Shown here one piece after another: positions 36,556-45,419 of a stretch of 64,000 nucleotides of DNA (positions are counted from its first letter, which is position 1; each line of letters starts with the position of its first letter). The stretch covers positions 5,017,501 through 5,081,500 of the forward strand of contig NZ_CP098774.1 of NCBI RefSeq assembly GCF_028473665.1. The letters are read 5' to 3'. A model generated the notes under the pieces. That model had not been told where the DNA came from and did not search any database. It saw only the letters and a program-made list of their open reading frames with translations. Origin of the DNA: Sphingomonas sp. QA11 (GTDB taxonomy: Bacteria; Pseudomonadota; Alphaproteobacteria; Sphingomonadales; Sphingomonadaceae). A program made the position numbers and the translations under genes.

Positions 36556-36560
36556 AGACT

Positions 36561-37730
36561 CTATGCCCTGGTTTCCGGCGGCAGCGGCCAGAGCGCGTCG
36601 ACCGGGCGTTCCAGCACGCGCGCGGCGACGGGATGGAATGTCGCGGGCGCCAGCCTGCCCCCGGCCGCCGCGTCGGCGAGCCATTGCTCGATCGATCCGC
36701 CGGTCTGGACCCAGCGGTCCTGCCGGAGCATCCCGTAGAGACCGGCCGCCAGGACGTGCATGCCGTCGTCCGATTTGCGCCAGCGGTCGGCCGGGTTGCG
36801 CGCGACGCCAAGTGCCTCGCTGATCAGCTGGTCGAGCGCCTGGGCAAGGTCTTCGTTTAGCATGCCTTCCAGCGTGGTGTAGCCCCAGCGCGGATCATGC
36901 TCGCGCACGATCTTCACGATCAGCGGGTCGCGGGCGAAGATCGCAAGCGCGGCGGTGGCCGCCGGACCGTCCATCTTCACGGGTGGGTGGAGCATTTCGT
37001 GCGCGGCGATTCGCACCGTGGTGGCGGTATCGTATTCAGCCGACTGGAGGAACATCTGCCCCTGCACCTTGATGCCGTGCGGCTTGCAGAAATGCAGCAG
37101 GACGATCTGGATCTCGGGATCGAAGGTCCGTCCGGTGAGCTTTTCCTGAAGCGAGATCACGTCGAAACCCTTCAGGGCGCGGGCCATGTCGGCGATCCGC
37201 GTGTCAAGATCGGCGCCGATGCGGTCGGCGCGGAATGCCGCGAAGCCCGCGTCGTGCATCGCGCTGAAGATCGAGTCGAGCCGCGGCGCGGCGGCGTCGA
37301 ACCACGCCCAGTTCCCGGCGTCCCAATAGGGGCTTGCCTTGTAGCTCGGCAGGATCAGATCGGTGCGCGATCGCAGCGCGGTCAGCAGCGTCCCGATCGT
37401 CGCGTCATTGCCGTTGGCGGAGAACAGCACTGAAAGGGTCGGGCCGAGCAAGCCGAAACCTTCCTTGCCCGCTGCAGCCCATAATTTGGGAATGTCGTTT
37501 CGTACCGCGTCGGGCAGCTTCGGCGCGAAGGCGGCGACATCCTGTCCGTAGATATCGGTGTAGAGTTTCGTGCCCGACAGCGGCCCGAGAAAGGCGATGG
37601 CGTCGAGTCCTTCGGACGAGCGCACCTTCCATTGCGTTCGGTTGACCCTGCCCTGGCCGAACGCGGGCGGGGTAATGGTGGAGACGAGAAGCGCGGTCAG
37701 CGCGCTGGCGATGAAGGATCGGCGATGCAT
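36561..37730 (-). CDS. exported HEXXH putative metalloprotease-like protein
   Basis: A 389-residue protein with a signal peptide (MHRRSFIASALTALLVSTITPPAFG) whose RRSF start could be Tat-like. I do not recognise the family. A zinc-protease style HEMLH motif lies at residues 244-248 in VRIAAHEMLHPPVKM, and an acidic stretch LEGMLNEDLAQALDQLISEALG about 50 residues later could give the third ligand. The region before it holds an all-helical domain with GLLGPTLSVLFSANGNDATIG. It is alone on its strand, converging on the AAA ATPase gene, with an AraC regulator ten bases upstream. Peptidase activity is inference from the motif only. Confidence 0.75.
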   Translation of the reverse strand: MHRRSFIASALTALLVSTITPPAFGQGRVNRTQWKVRSSEGLDAIAFLGPLSGTKLYTDIYGQDVAAFAPKLPDAVRNDIPKLWAAAGKEGFGLLGPTLSVLFSANGNDATIGTLLTALRSRTDLILPSYKASPYWDAGNWAWFDAAAPRLDSIFSAMHDAGFAAFRADRIGADLDTRIADMARALKGFDVISLQEKLTGRTFDPEIQIVLLHFCKPHGIKVQGQMFLQSAEYDTATTVRIAAHEMLHPPVKMDGPAATAALAIFARDPLIVKIVREHDPRWGYTTLEGMLNEDLAQALDQLISEALGVARNPADRWRKSDDGMHVLAAGLYGMLRQDRWVQTGGSIEQWLADAAAGGRLAPATFHPVAARVLERPVDALWPLPPETRA

Positions 37731-37739
37731 GCCCCGTGA

Positions 37740-38423
37740 CTAGCGGCGCAGGCGCGCCGCCTCTTGTACGGACTTGATCTTCAGGCGGTTCGGCGTGCTT
37801 CCGGTAAGCGAGACGATGGCATGGGTCAGGTGCGACTGGTCGGCGAAGCCTGTCTCGGCGGCGAGCGCGGCGATCGATCCGTGCCAGCCGGGCAGCAATC
37901 GTGCGGCGCGCAGCGTGCGTTGTTCGAGGCGATAGCGTTTCGGGCTCGTCCCATAGGCGCGGCGGAATCCCCGGCTGAGCGTTTCGGGCGCGATGCCCAT
38001 GCTGTCGGCCCAGTCGGCGAGATGGCGGTCGGGCCCGGTCGCAAGCGCCGCCGCGAGCAGGTCCGGCCAGTCGGACAGGCGCGCGGAGGAAGGCCTGAAC
38101 AGGGCGTGCAGCAATTCGGCGGCGGCGCGCGGGTCTCGTTCGGCAAGCTGGGCGACCGCATCGGGATCGTCGACCAGGCCCAGCGTCGCCTCGGTCCCGG
38201 TTGCCGGCAGCGGCAGGTTGAGCACGGTGGCGCCGGCGTTGGAGAATGCGTCCTGATGCGATTCATGCGCCCCGTGGATCACCGCATGACCAGCCTCGAC
38301 CTGCATCCGTCCCCGGTCCCCTGCCTCGATATAACCCCCGGCGAGCACCAGCGCGACATAGCCCCCGGCATGGCGATGCCGTGCCATGCGCTCCAGCGCG
38401 CCATGATGGGAAACACCGGTCAT
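37740..38423 (-). CDS. AraC family transcriptional regulator
   Basis: A 227-residue regulator with a cupin-like N-terminus (HRHAGGYVALVLAGGYIEAGD) and a C-terminal AraC double helix-turn-helix (HLADWADSMGIAPETLSRGFRRAYGTSPKRYRLEQRTLRAARLL and AALAAETGFADQSHLTHAIVSLTGSTPNRLK). The N-terminal HRH and HGAHESHQ could bind a metal or ligand. It lies ten bases upstream of the HEXXH gene in the same direction and so may control or be co-expressed with it. The effector is unknown. Confidence 0.92.
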   Translation of the reverse strand: MTGVSHHGALERMARHRHAGGYVALVLAGGYIEAGDRGRMQVEAGHAVIHGAHESHQDAFSNAGATVLNLPLPATGTEATLGLVDDPDAVAQLAERDPRAAAELLHALFRPSSARLSDWPDLLAAALATGPDRHLADWADSMGIAPETLSRGFRRAYGTSPKRYRLEQRTLRAARLLPGWHGSIAALAAETGFADQSHLTHAIVSLTGSTPNRLKIKSVQEAARLRR

Positions 38424-38565
38424 CGAATCGCACGGGTCCTTCGCTCGTCCGGTGACACCCTAGCAGCGGGCTCGATCACGAGAAATCCGTGATCCGGCGG
38501 GCGTGGTTCACGACGCACGAGCGACTCGATTGAACTTTGTCGCCGCTGCATCATTATTTCCCGTA

Positions 38566-39114
38566 ATGAAGCATCAGAATGGAATCAGGGCCGCCCTGCG
38601 TATGGCGACGGCGGAGCACCACCAGCGGGTCGACGCGATCTTCTCGACGATGAACCTGGCCGAGGAGCGGGACTATGGCCGCTTCCTTCGCGCGCAGGCT
38701 GCCGCCCATATCCCGGTGGAGCGGGCGCTCGATGGCGGCGGTGTGGCGTCGGTCCTGGCCGACTGGCCGGAGCGGCGGCGCGTGCATCTTCTGCTCGACG
38801 ATCTCGCGGCAATGGGGCTGGCTGAACCCGCTGCTGAAGAAAGGCCCGAATTCGTCGGCGAAGCCGCGATCCTCGGCGCGGTGTACGTGCTCGAAGGCTC
38901 CCGTCTGGGCGGTGCGTTGCTGAAAAGGTCGGTGTCGCCGTCTTTGCCCGCCACCTTTCTCGGCGCGGGCAATTCGCTCGCGTGGCGACGGCTGCTCGAC
39001 CTGCTGGCCGTGCGTCTCCGCAGCGACGGGGAAATCCAGATCGCGATCAAGGCAGCCTGCGAGGTGTTCATGCTATTCGAGCGCAGTGGGCGACGCTGTC
39101 TGGGGATGAACTGA
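38566..39114 (+). CDS. bphO: heme oxygenase (BphO-type)
   Basis: A 182-residue heme oxygenase that opens haem to biliverdin, the chromophore of the phytochrome encoded directly downstream. The N-terminus RAALRMATAEHHQRVDAIFS holds the proximal His (18 or 19), and the later GAVYVLEGSRLGGALLKR matches the haem-facing helix with its Gly-rich kink. The start at ATG 38566 gives MKHQNGIR. The gene stops two bases before the bphP start, a standard BphO-BphP arrangement. Confidence 0.92.
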   Translation: MKHQNGIRAALRMATAEHHQRVDAIFSTMNLAEERDYGRFLRAQAAAHIPVERALDGGGVASVLADWPERRRVHLLLDDLAAMGLAEPAAEERPEFVGEAAILGAVYVLEGSRLGGALLKRSVSPSLPATFLGAGNSLAWRRLLDLLAVRLRSDGEIQIAIKAACEVFMLFERSGRRCLGMN

Positions 39115-39116
39115 TC

Positions 39117-41705
39117 TTGGCGGACGGTATCGGGCGTGTCGATCTCACCAATTGTGATCGTGAGCCAATCCATATCCTGGGCTCGATCCAGCCGATCGGG
39201 TTCCTGCTCGCGCTGACCGCTGACTGGATCGTCGCGCGGGCGTCAGCGAACACGGCCGACTTCATCGGTCGCACACCCCAGGAGGTGATCGGCCAGCCGC
39301 TGCGTGATCTCTTCCCGGCCAGGACCGTCCACGAACTGCGCAACCGTACCGCAATGCTGCGCGGCCCGGATGCGGTCGAACGGCTGTTCGATTGTCCTGT
39401 CGTGGAGGGCGCACCGACCTTCGACATCGCGGTTCATTTCTCCGGCAGCCAGATCGTGATCGAGGCCGAACCGGCCTCGGGCGAGCATGGCGATGCCACC
39501 GGGATGGTCCGCTCGATGATCAGCCGGCTCGACCAGGCTCCGGATTCGATGAGCTTCTTCCGTGAAGGGGCCCGCCAGGTCCGCGCGCTGATCGGCTTCG
39601 ACCGGGTCATGGTCTATCGTTTCGCGCCCGACGATTCGGGCGAGGTGGTCGCGGAGGCATGCAAGCCCGGCATCGGCAAGTTCCTTGGCCTGCGGTATCC
39701 GGCGAGCGACATCCCGGTCCAGGCGCGCGCGCTGTACAAGCGCAACCTGTTGCGCGTCATCACTGACGTCAATGCCGTGCCGGTCCCGATCGTGCCGGCG
39801 CTCGACGAAGTCGGGAAGCCGCTCGACCTGTCGCTGTCGGTGCTGCGTTCGGTGTCGCCGATCCATATCGAATATCTTCGGAACATGGGCGTGGGCGCGT
39901 CCATGTCGATCTCGATCATCGTCGACGGCCGCCTCTGGGGACTTTTCGCCTGCCATCATTATTCCGCCCACTGCCCCAGTTTCGAGCGCCGCTCGGTCAG
40001 CGAGCTGTTTGCCCAGATGTTCTCGATGCGCCTCGAAAGCCGCGAGCGGCAGGAGACGGTCGAGTTCGAGCGGCGCGCGCGCGACATCTCGGATCAACTG
40101 CTCGGCGCGGTTGCCTCGGACGAGACGCTGCTCAAGGATCCGGACTGGCTCGGCGACATCCTGACTAACGCGATTCCGGCTGACGGCGTCGGCGTCTGGA
40201 TTTCCGGCAATTACGCCTTTTCCGGCACCACCCCGCCGGCCGAGGCGTTCCGCAAGATCATTCGCGCCCTGAACGGCACCGCCGCCGGCAAGGTTTTCGC
40301 GACCGATCGCATCGCCTCGATCATGCCGGGCGCCGAGGCATTCGCATCGGCCGCGGCGGGCATGCTCGCGATCCCGATCTCGCGCGCGCCGCGCGACTAT
40401 GTCGTCCTGTTCCGGTCCGAGCTGATCCGGTCGGTGCGCTGGGCCGGCGATCCGCACAAGCCGGTCGACTATGGACCGAACGGCCCGCGGCTCACCCCGC
40501 GTGAAAGCTTCGCCGAATGGAAGGAACTGGTCGAGGGCCGCTCGCAACCCTTCACCGGGTCGGAACTTCGTGTCGCCGAGACCCTGCGCGCGACCCTGAT
40601 CGAGGTCGTGCTGCGGCTCGCCGACGAGGCATCGGCCGAGCGCCAGCAGGCGGGTGCACGGCAGGAATTGCTGATCGCAGAGCTCAATCACCGCGTGCGC
40701 AACATATTGGGGGTCATTCGCGGGCTGATCCGCCAGTCGCAGCCGACCGACGACGCGGTGAAGGATTTCGTCCGCGTGGTCGATGGGCGAATCCACGCAC
40801 TTGCCCGTGCGCACAACCAGATCACCGACGATCATTGGGGCCCGGCCCCGATGCAGGCGCTGATCGATGCCGAGGCCGCCGCCTTTGTCGACGAACGCGA
40901 ACGGGTGATCTCGCAGGGCGATCCGGTCCTGCTCAATCCCCAGGCCTATTCGACCATGGCGCTGGTGGTGCACGAACTCGTCACCAACTCGACCAAATAT
41001 GGCAGCCTGTCGGTGCGGGGCGGCGAGGTGCGGATCACCTGGCATCGCAACGAGACGGGCGATCTCGTGCTCCTGTGGAGCGAGTCCGGTGGACCACCGG
41101 TCCAGCCGCCCGCCCGCAAGGGCTTCGGCACGACGATCATCGACCGGTCGGTACCTTACGACCTCGGCGGCGCGGCTGGCATCGAATACAAGCCAGGCGG
41201 TGTCGAGGCCCGTTTTCGTATTCCGGCGCGCCACGTATCGGAACCCAAGACCTTTGCCGGCCCTGCGATTCGTTTCCCGCGTCCGGCCATCGGCCATCCG
41301 CAGCAGCCGCCGCATCGGGTGCTCGAGGGGCAGGATCTGTTGCTGGTCGAGGACAGCCTGATCATCGCGCTCGATGCCGAGGATATCGCCGGCCGGCTCG
41401 GCGCTGGCAGCGTATCGACCGCCGCGACGGTGGAGGCAGCGCTCGACAGCATCGATGCGGCCCGCCCGACTGTCGCCATGCTCGACATCAACCTGGGGGA
41501 CCGTACCAGCTTCGCCATCGCCGACAGGCTGATGGGCCTCGGCGTGCCTTTCCTGTTCGCGACGGGCTATGGCGAGCAGGCCCAGCTTCCCGAGGACCAT
41601 CGTGGCCGCACCGTGGTGCAGAAGCCCTATACCCTGGAAAATGTCGCCCGCGCGATGGACGAACTGCTTGGCATGCACCGGGGCGTGGACGATCGCGCAG
41701 GCTAA
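39117..41705 (+). CDS. bphP: bacteriophytochrome hybrid sensor kinase (PAS-GAF-PHY-HWE kinase-REC)
   Basis: An 862-residue red/far-red light sensor. PAS: Cys13 in LTNCDREPIHILGSIQPIG is the predicted biliverdin attachment site. GAF: LRYPASDIPVQARALYKRN and SPIHIEYLRNMGVGASMSISIIVDGRLWGLFACHHYSAH. PHY: the tongue motif PRESF. Kinase: His525 in AELNHRVRNILGVIRGLIRQ (HWE/HisKA_2 type) with VVHELVTNSTKYGSLS. The C-terminal receiver has the phospho-acceptor Asp790 in MLDINLG. The TTG at 39117 fits the family N-terminus; there is no ATG or GTG nearby. Unusual points are Leu and Ile where the motif normally reads IHIPGxIQPHG. Confidence 0.93.
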   Translation: MADGIGRVDLTNCDREPIHILGSIQPIGFLLALTADWIVARASANTADFIGRTPQEVIGQPLRDLFPARTVHELRNRTAMLRGPDAVERLFDCPVVEGAPTFDIAVHFSGSQIVIEAEPASGEHGDATGMVRSMISRLDQAPDSMSFFREGARQVRALIGFDRVMVYRFAPDDSGEVVAEACKPGIGKFLGLRYPASDIPVQARALYKRNLLRVITDVNAVPVPIVPALDEVGKPLDLSLSVLRSVSPIHIEYLRNMGVGASMSISIIVDGRLWGLFACHHYSAHCPSFERRSVSELFAQMFSMRLESRERQETVEFERRARDISDQLLGAVASDETLLKDPDWLGDILTNAIPADGVGVWISGNYAFSGTTPPAEAFRKIIRALNGTAAGKVFATDRIASIMPGAEAFASAAAGMLAIPISRAPRDYVVLFRSELIRSVRWAGDPHKPVDYGPNGPRLTPRESFAEWKELVEGRSQPFTGSELRVAETLRATLIEVVLRLADEASAERQQAGARQELLIAELNHRVRNILGVIRGLIRQSQPTDDAVKDFVRVVDGRIHALARAHNQITDDHWGPAPMQALIDAEAAAFVDERERVISQGDPVLLNPQAYSTMALVVHELVTNSTKYGSLSVRGGEVRITWHRNETGDLVLLWSESGGPPVQPPARKGFGTTIIDRSVPYDLGGAAGIEYKPGGVEARFRIPARHVSEPKTFAGPAIRFPRPAIGHPQQPPHRVLEGQDLLLVEDSLIIALDAEDIAGRLGAGSVSTAATVEAALDSIDAARPTVAMLDINLGDRTSFAIADRLMGLGVPFLFATGYGEQAQLPEDHRGRTVVQKPYTLENVARAMDELLGMHRGVDDRAG

Positions 41706-41765
41706 ACGACACCCCATTGGAAATCAGCTATTTACGACCCGGCTTTGTGAACATATGAAGAACAC

Positions 41766-43013
41766 ATGGCACAGCTCGACGTACAGCAGAAACTCGAGAT
41801 CCTGGCAGATGCAGCGAAATATGATGCGTCCTGCGCCTCGTCGGGCAGCGTCAGGCGCAACTCGCGCGACGGCAAGGGGCTGGGCTCGACCGATGGCGGC
41901 ATGGGTATCTGCCATGCCTATGCGCCGGACGGCCGCTGCATCAGCCTGCTCAAGATATTGCTGACGAACAGTTGCATCTTCGACTGCCATTATTGCATCA
42001 ACCGCAAGAGCTCGAACGTCCGCCGCGCCCGGTTCACCGCGCAGGAGGTGGTGAAGCTGACGCTCGCCTTCTACCGCCGCAACTATATCGAGGGGTTGTT
42101 CCTCTCCTCGGGTATCATCCGTTCCTCCAACTATACGATGGAGCAGATCGTTGAGGTCGCGCGCTCCTTGCGCGAGGATCATCAATTTCGCGGCTATATT
42201 CACCTGAAGAGCATCCCCGATGCCGATCCGGAGCTCATCCACCAGGCCGGCCTCCACGCGGATCGTCTCTCGATCAATGTCGAGCTGCCTACTTCCGCGG
42301 GCCTGAAGCGCCTCGCGCCCGAAAAGTCGGAAGGCCGGATCGAAGGCGCGATGAAGAGCATGAAGGCCGCGATCCTCGATACCGGAGACGCGGTGAAACG
42401 GTACAAATCGGCTCCCAGATTCGCCCCCGCCGGCCAGTCGACCCAGATGATCGTCGGTGCCGATTCAGCGACCGATGGCGACATCGTGCGCAGGGCCTCG
42501 GCTCTTTACGGTCGCTTCGGCCTGCGCCGTGTCTATTACTCGGCCTTCAGCCCGATTCCGGACGCAAGCGCGGTACTGCCCCTGCAACGCCCGCCGCTGA
42601 TGCGCGAGCACAGGCTCTATCAGTCCGACTGGCTGATGCGTTTCTATGATTATGCGCCGGTTGAGGTGGTCGCCGCGGCGGATGACGCCACTGGCATGCT
42701 CCCGCTCGACATCGATCCGAAGCTTGCCTGGGCGCTCAAGTTCCGCGATCGCTTTCCCGTGGACGTCAACCGGTCGCCACGCGAAATGCTCCTTCGCGTG
42801 CCGGGGCTTGGCCTGAAGGCGGTCGATGCGATCCTTGCCGCGCGGCGCTGGCGCCGGTTGCACCTCGCCGATGTGGGGCGCCTGACGGCTTCGATCGCGA
42901 AGGTTCGGCCCTTCCTGATCGCCGAGGACTGGCGCCCCGTCGCGCTCGCCGATCGCGCCGACCTCCGCCCGCTGGCCGCGCCGAAGCGCGAGCAGCTCGA
43001 ACTGTTTCGCTAG
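41766..43013 (+). CDS. putative DNA modification/repair radical SAM protein
   Basis: A 415-residue radical SAM enzyme. The 4Fe-4S ligands are Cys70, Cys74 and Cys77 in NSCIFDCHYC, and the N-terminus SSGSVRRNSRDGKGLGSTDGGMGICHAYAPDGRCISLLKILLTN is characteristic of TIGR03916-type proteins. A C-terminal helix-hairpin-helix (REMLLRVPGLGLKAVDAILAARR) should bind DNA. Its usual genomic partner is a DUF4130 protein, often fused to UdgX; such a gene lies 925 bases downstream. The reaction is unknown; context suggests a nucleobase repair or modification role. Confidence 0.92.
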   Translation: MAQLDVQQKLEILADAAKYDASCASSGSVRRNSRDGKGLGSTDGGMGICHAYAPDGRCISLLKILLTNSCIFDCHYCINRKSSNVRRARFTAQEVVKLTLAFYRRNYIEGLFLSSGIIRSSNYTMEQIVEVARSLREDHQFRGYIHLKSIPDADPELIHQAGLHADRLSINVELPTSAGLKRLAPEKSEGRIEGAMKSMKAAILDTGDAVKRYKSAPRFAPAGQSTQMIVGADSATDGDIVRRASALYGRFGLRRVYYSAFSPIPDASAVLPLQRPPLMREHRLYQSDWLMRFYDYAPVEVVAAADDATGMLPLDIDPKLAWALKFRDRFPVDVNRSPREMLLRVPGLGLKAVDAILAARRWRRLHLADVGRLTASIAKVRPFLIAEDWRPVALADRADLRPLAAPKREQLELFR

Positions 43014-43606
43014 CGGATGCCCTCGATGCGCGACGTGATCGCTGCCTCCAGTGTCTTGCCGGTACCGGCGGTCTCCGGAATGTCGAACAGGCCGAGCAGG
43101 TGCAGCAGCCGGTCTTCGGCAGCCGTCCCGCCGCCGCGCCGGTTGCTCGGATGCGCCCCCTGCACCGCGCCCGAATCGACGAAGCGGCTGCCCCAGTTGT
43201 CGGCCAGGGCGAGGACCTGCTCGATCATCGACGAAGGGTCGCTCGCGACGAGGGAAGGGAAGGGCAATTTAGTCGCCGGGCTCACCCGCGCCTTGGCCGC
43301 GATCGCCGCTTGGCCGAAGCCGATGCTCAGCGGCGAGAGGAACACGGCACCGCGAATATGCTCGAGATAACTGCGCGGCGAGAGCTGCGCCCACCACGCC
43401 ACCGCCAGGCATGCCACGCCCTGGGCAAGCAGGACGACTGGCTCGCGCGACCTGGTCATCGCCGTGTCGAGCTGCTGGGCCCAGCGGCCGCTATGGAATT
43501 TCGTAAGGTCCAGCTCGACCCTTTGCAGGGGCAGGGCAATGGCTGGATCGCCGCGCGCCACGATCAGGACAGGAAGCGGACGGTCGGCAGACGAATCGAG
43601 GTCCAT
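43010..43606 (-). CDS. RBBP9/YdeN family alpha/beta-hydrolase fold protein, catalytic Ser apparently lost
   Basis: A 198-residue protein of the RBBP9 family (VVLLAQGVACLAVAWWAQLSP, GAVFLSPLS, LPFPSLVASDPSS, ADNWGSRFVDSGAVQGAHPSN). In the family the nucleophile elbow reads about AHSLGCLAVA; here it is AQGVACLAVA, so the serine is replaced by Gly. The Asp region and a late His remain. It sits on the opposite strand between the radical SAM and UdgX genes and overlaps the radical SAM end by four bases. It may be a binding protein and not a hydrolase. Confidence 0.78.
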   Translation of the reverse strand: MDLDSSADRPLPVLIVARGDPAIALPLQRVELDLTKFHSGRWAQQLDTAMTRSREPVVLLAQGVACLAVAWWAQLSPRSYLEHIRGAVFLSPLSIGFGQAAIAAKARVSPATKLPFPSLVASDPSSMIEQVLALADNWGSRFVDSGAVQGAHPSNRRGGGTAAEDRLLHLLGLFDIPETAGTGKTLEAAITSRIEGIR

Positions 43607-43938
43607 GACAGCTCTCCCGTGAACGGGCGTAGCCGTGGCCGCCTTTTGAGCGTGCCGACTCGACTGCGCACCCGGCCACGAAGCTATTCCTACTCATCGA
43701 CTAGGCAATGGGCTTTGCGCCAGAATGAAATCGGGTCGAGCCGAGCCGCGTGGAGTCCGATGGCGAACGATGCGGAGGGCGAGTCGCAAGAGAAACAAAG
43801 GCCGTTCTGGCTGGTTCGGCGGGCGAATCGCGGGAGTGAGCCTATAGCGGCCGAGACCCGAATCCCGACTGGTCTCGATACAGTCTTCGCCGAGGGAACT
43901 GGAGCGCGCCGAAGCCACCCGGCAGGCGGCGAGGGCGC
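43607..43938. other. 332-base gap without a recognised gene
   Basis: This separates the divergent RBBP9-like and UdgX genes. Near 43870-43900 a TGGTCTCGATACAG segment with CTGGAG resembles the GTATCGA-type fragments of the repeats at 14277 and 50756. Any promoter for the UdgX gene must lie here, but no clear -35/-10 pair was found. A long frame runs through it but has no recognisable protein content. Confidence 0.5.
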
Positions 43939-45339
43939 GTGAGCGCGCGGGTCGTCCGCCTGGCTGCGCAGGACGATCTCGATGGCTGGCGCAATGCCGC
44001 GCGCGCGCTGATGGCCGTGGGCGCGGCCCCGGGGGACGTGGTGTGGCAGGTCGGCGATGGGGCGACCGACCTGTTCGCGCGGGAGGACGCATCGCCCCCG
44101 GCTCCGTCGCCCCTGCCATCGTCGGATTTCGCCGTTCCTCGTGCCTTTCTCGGCCTCGTTCGCCACGCGATCCTGCACCGCGACCCCGAACGCTTCGCGC
44201 TGCTCTACAGGATGCTCGCCCGTCTGCGTGCCGAGCCGAAGCTGATGGATGACGCCGCCGATCCGCTGGTTCGCCGGGTCGAGAAGCTGGCGACGGAGGT
44301 CCGCCGCGACATCCACAAGATGCGGGCCTTCCTGCGCTTTCGCGAGGTCGATGACGGGGCGGGGCCGCGCTTCGTTGCCTGGTTCGAGCCAGACCATCAT
44401 ATCGTGCGTGCCAATGCCGGTTTCTTCCTCGACCGCTTCGCCAGCATGCGCTGGTCGATCCTCACGCCGGCGCTTTCGCTGCATTGGGACGGCACCACGC
44501 TCAGCGAAGGACCCGGCGCGGCGAAGGGTGATGCTCCTTCGGGCGACCCCATCGAGGATGTTTGGAAGACCTATTATGCCTCGATCTTCAATCCGGCGCG
44601 GATGAAGGTGGGGGCGATGTTGAAGGAGATGCCGCGCAAATATTGGAAAAACATGCCCGAAACCGCGTTGGTGCCCGGATTGATCGCAAGCGCGCAGGCG
44701 CGGGAGAGCGGCATGATCGCAACGGCACGGGAACGGGTTGGCGGCAACAGCCGGGCGGCGTGGGAAGCCCTGCGTGACGAGGCGGCGGGCTGCACGCGCT
44801 GTCACCTCCACAAGCATGCGACCCGGACGGTGTTCGGCGAAGGGCCGGTCGATGCGGCGCTGATGTTCGTCGGCGAACAGCCGGGCGACCAGGAGGATTT
44901 GGCGGGCAAGCCGTTCGTCGGTCCGGCGGGTCAGGTGTTCGACCGGGCGATCGCGGCCGCAGGGATCGACCGCCCGGATGTCTACGTCACCAACGCGGTG
45001 AAGCATTTCAAGTTCGAAAAGCGCGGCAAGCGCCGCATCCACCAGAAGCCCGACGCGGGAGAGATAACCGCCTGTCGCTGGTGGATCGAGCAGGAGTTGC
45101 TGCTGCTGAAGCCGAAGGTGACGGTGGCGCTTGGCGCAACGGCGGCGCGTGCGTTGTTCGGCAAGGTCATGACCATCGGCAAGGAACGCGGCCGGCCGCA
45201 TATCCTGCCGGGCGGTGGCGAGGCTTGGATCACGGTGCACCCGAGCTTCCTGCTGCGCCTGCCGGACCGGGATGCGGCCGAATTGGAGTTCGGGCGATTC
45301 GTGGAGGATCTGAAGGCGGTAAGGCGGCAGTTGAAATAA
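43939..45339 (+). CDS. udgX: DUF4130-UdgX fusion, uracil-DNA cross-linking repair protein
   Basis: A 466-residue fusion. Residues about 1-260 are the DUF4130 (TIGR03915-like) domain: AVPRAFLGLVRHAILHRDPERFALLYRMLARL, MRAFLRFREVDDGAGPRFVAWFEPDHHIVRANAGFFLDRFASMRWSI. Residues about 275-466 are the family 4-like uracil glycosylase UdgX: CTRCHLHKHAT (Fe-S ligand region), GEQPGDQEDLAGKPFVGPAGQVFD, and the special loop KRGKRRIHQKPDAGE. His368 in that loop matches the His that bonds covalently to the abasic site in mycobacterial UdgX. The start is GTG at 43939. Functional coupling to the radical SAM protein is inferred. Confidence 0.93.
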   Translation: MSARVVRLAAQDDLDGWRNAARALMAVGAAPGDVVWQVGDGATDLFAREDASPPAPSPLPSSDFAVPRAFLGLVRHAILHRDPERFALLYRMLARLRAEPKLMDDAADPLVRRVEKLATEVRRDIHKMRAFLRFREVDDGAGPRFVAWFEPDHHIVRANAGFFLDRFASMRWSILTPALSLHWDGTTLSEGPGAAKGDAPSGDPIEDVWKTYYASIFNPARMKVGAMLKEMPRKYWKNMPETALVPGLIASAQARESGMIATARERVGGNSRAAWEALRDEAAGCTRCHLHKHATRTVFGEGPVDAALMFVGEQPGDQEDLAGKPFVGPAGQVFDRAIAAAGIDRPDVYVTNAVKHFKFEKRGKRRIHQKPDAGEITACRWWIEQELLLLKPKVTVALGATAARALFGKVMTIGKERGRPHILPGGGEAWITVHPSFLLRLPDRDAAELEFGRFVEDLKAVRRQLK

Positions 45340-45419
45340 TCGGCACCAAGGCGCGCCGAAATGTGGTCGGGGTCGAGGCGCGCTTGCAGGCCGGCATGGG
45401 CCGCATTTCGGTATGGCTT

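Noticed and set aside
34249-36684. Long antisense frame over the AAA ATPase gene
   Set aside because: It is low complexity and Arg/Gln-rich; the plus-strand frame carries two complete ATPase modules.
39243-41717. Long antisense frame over bphP
   Set aside because: No motif is seen; bphP on the plus strand is complete with every expected domain.
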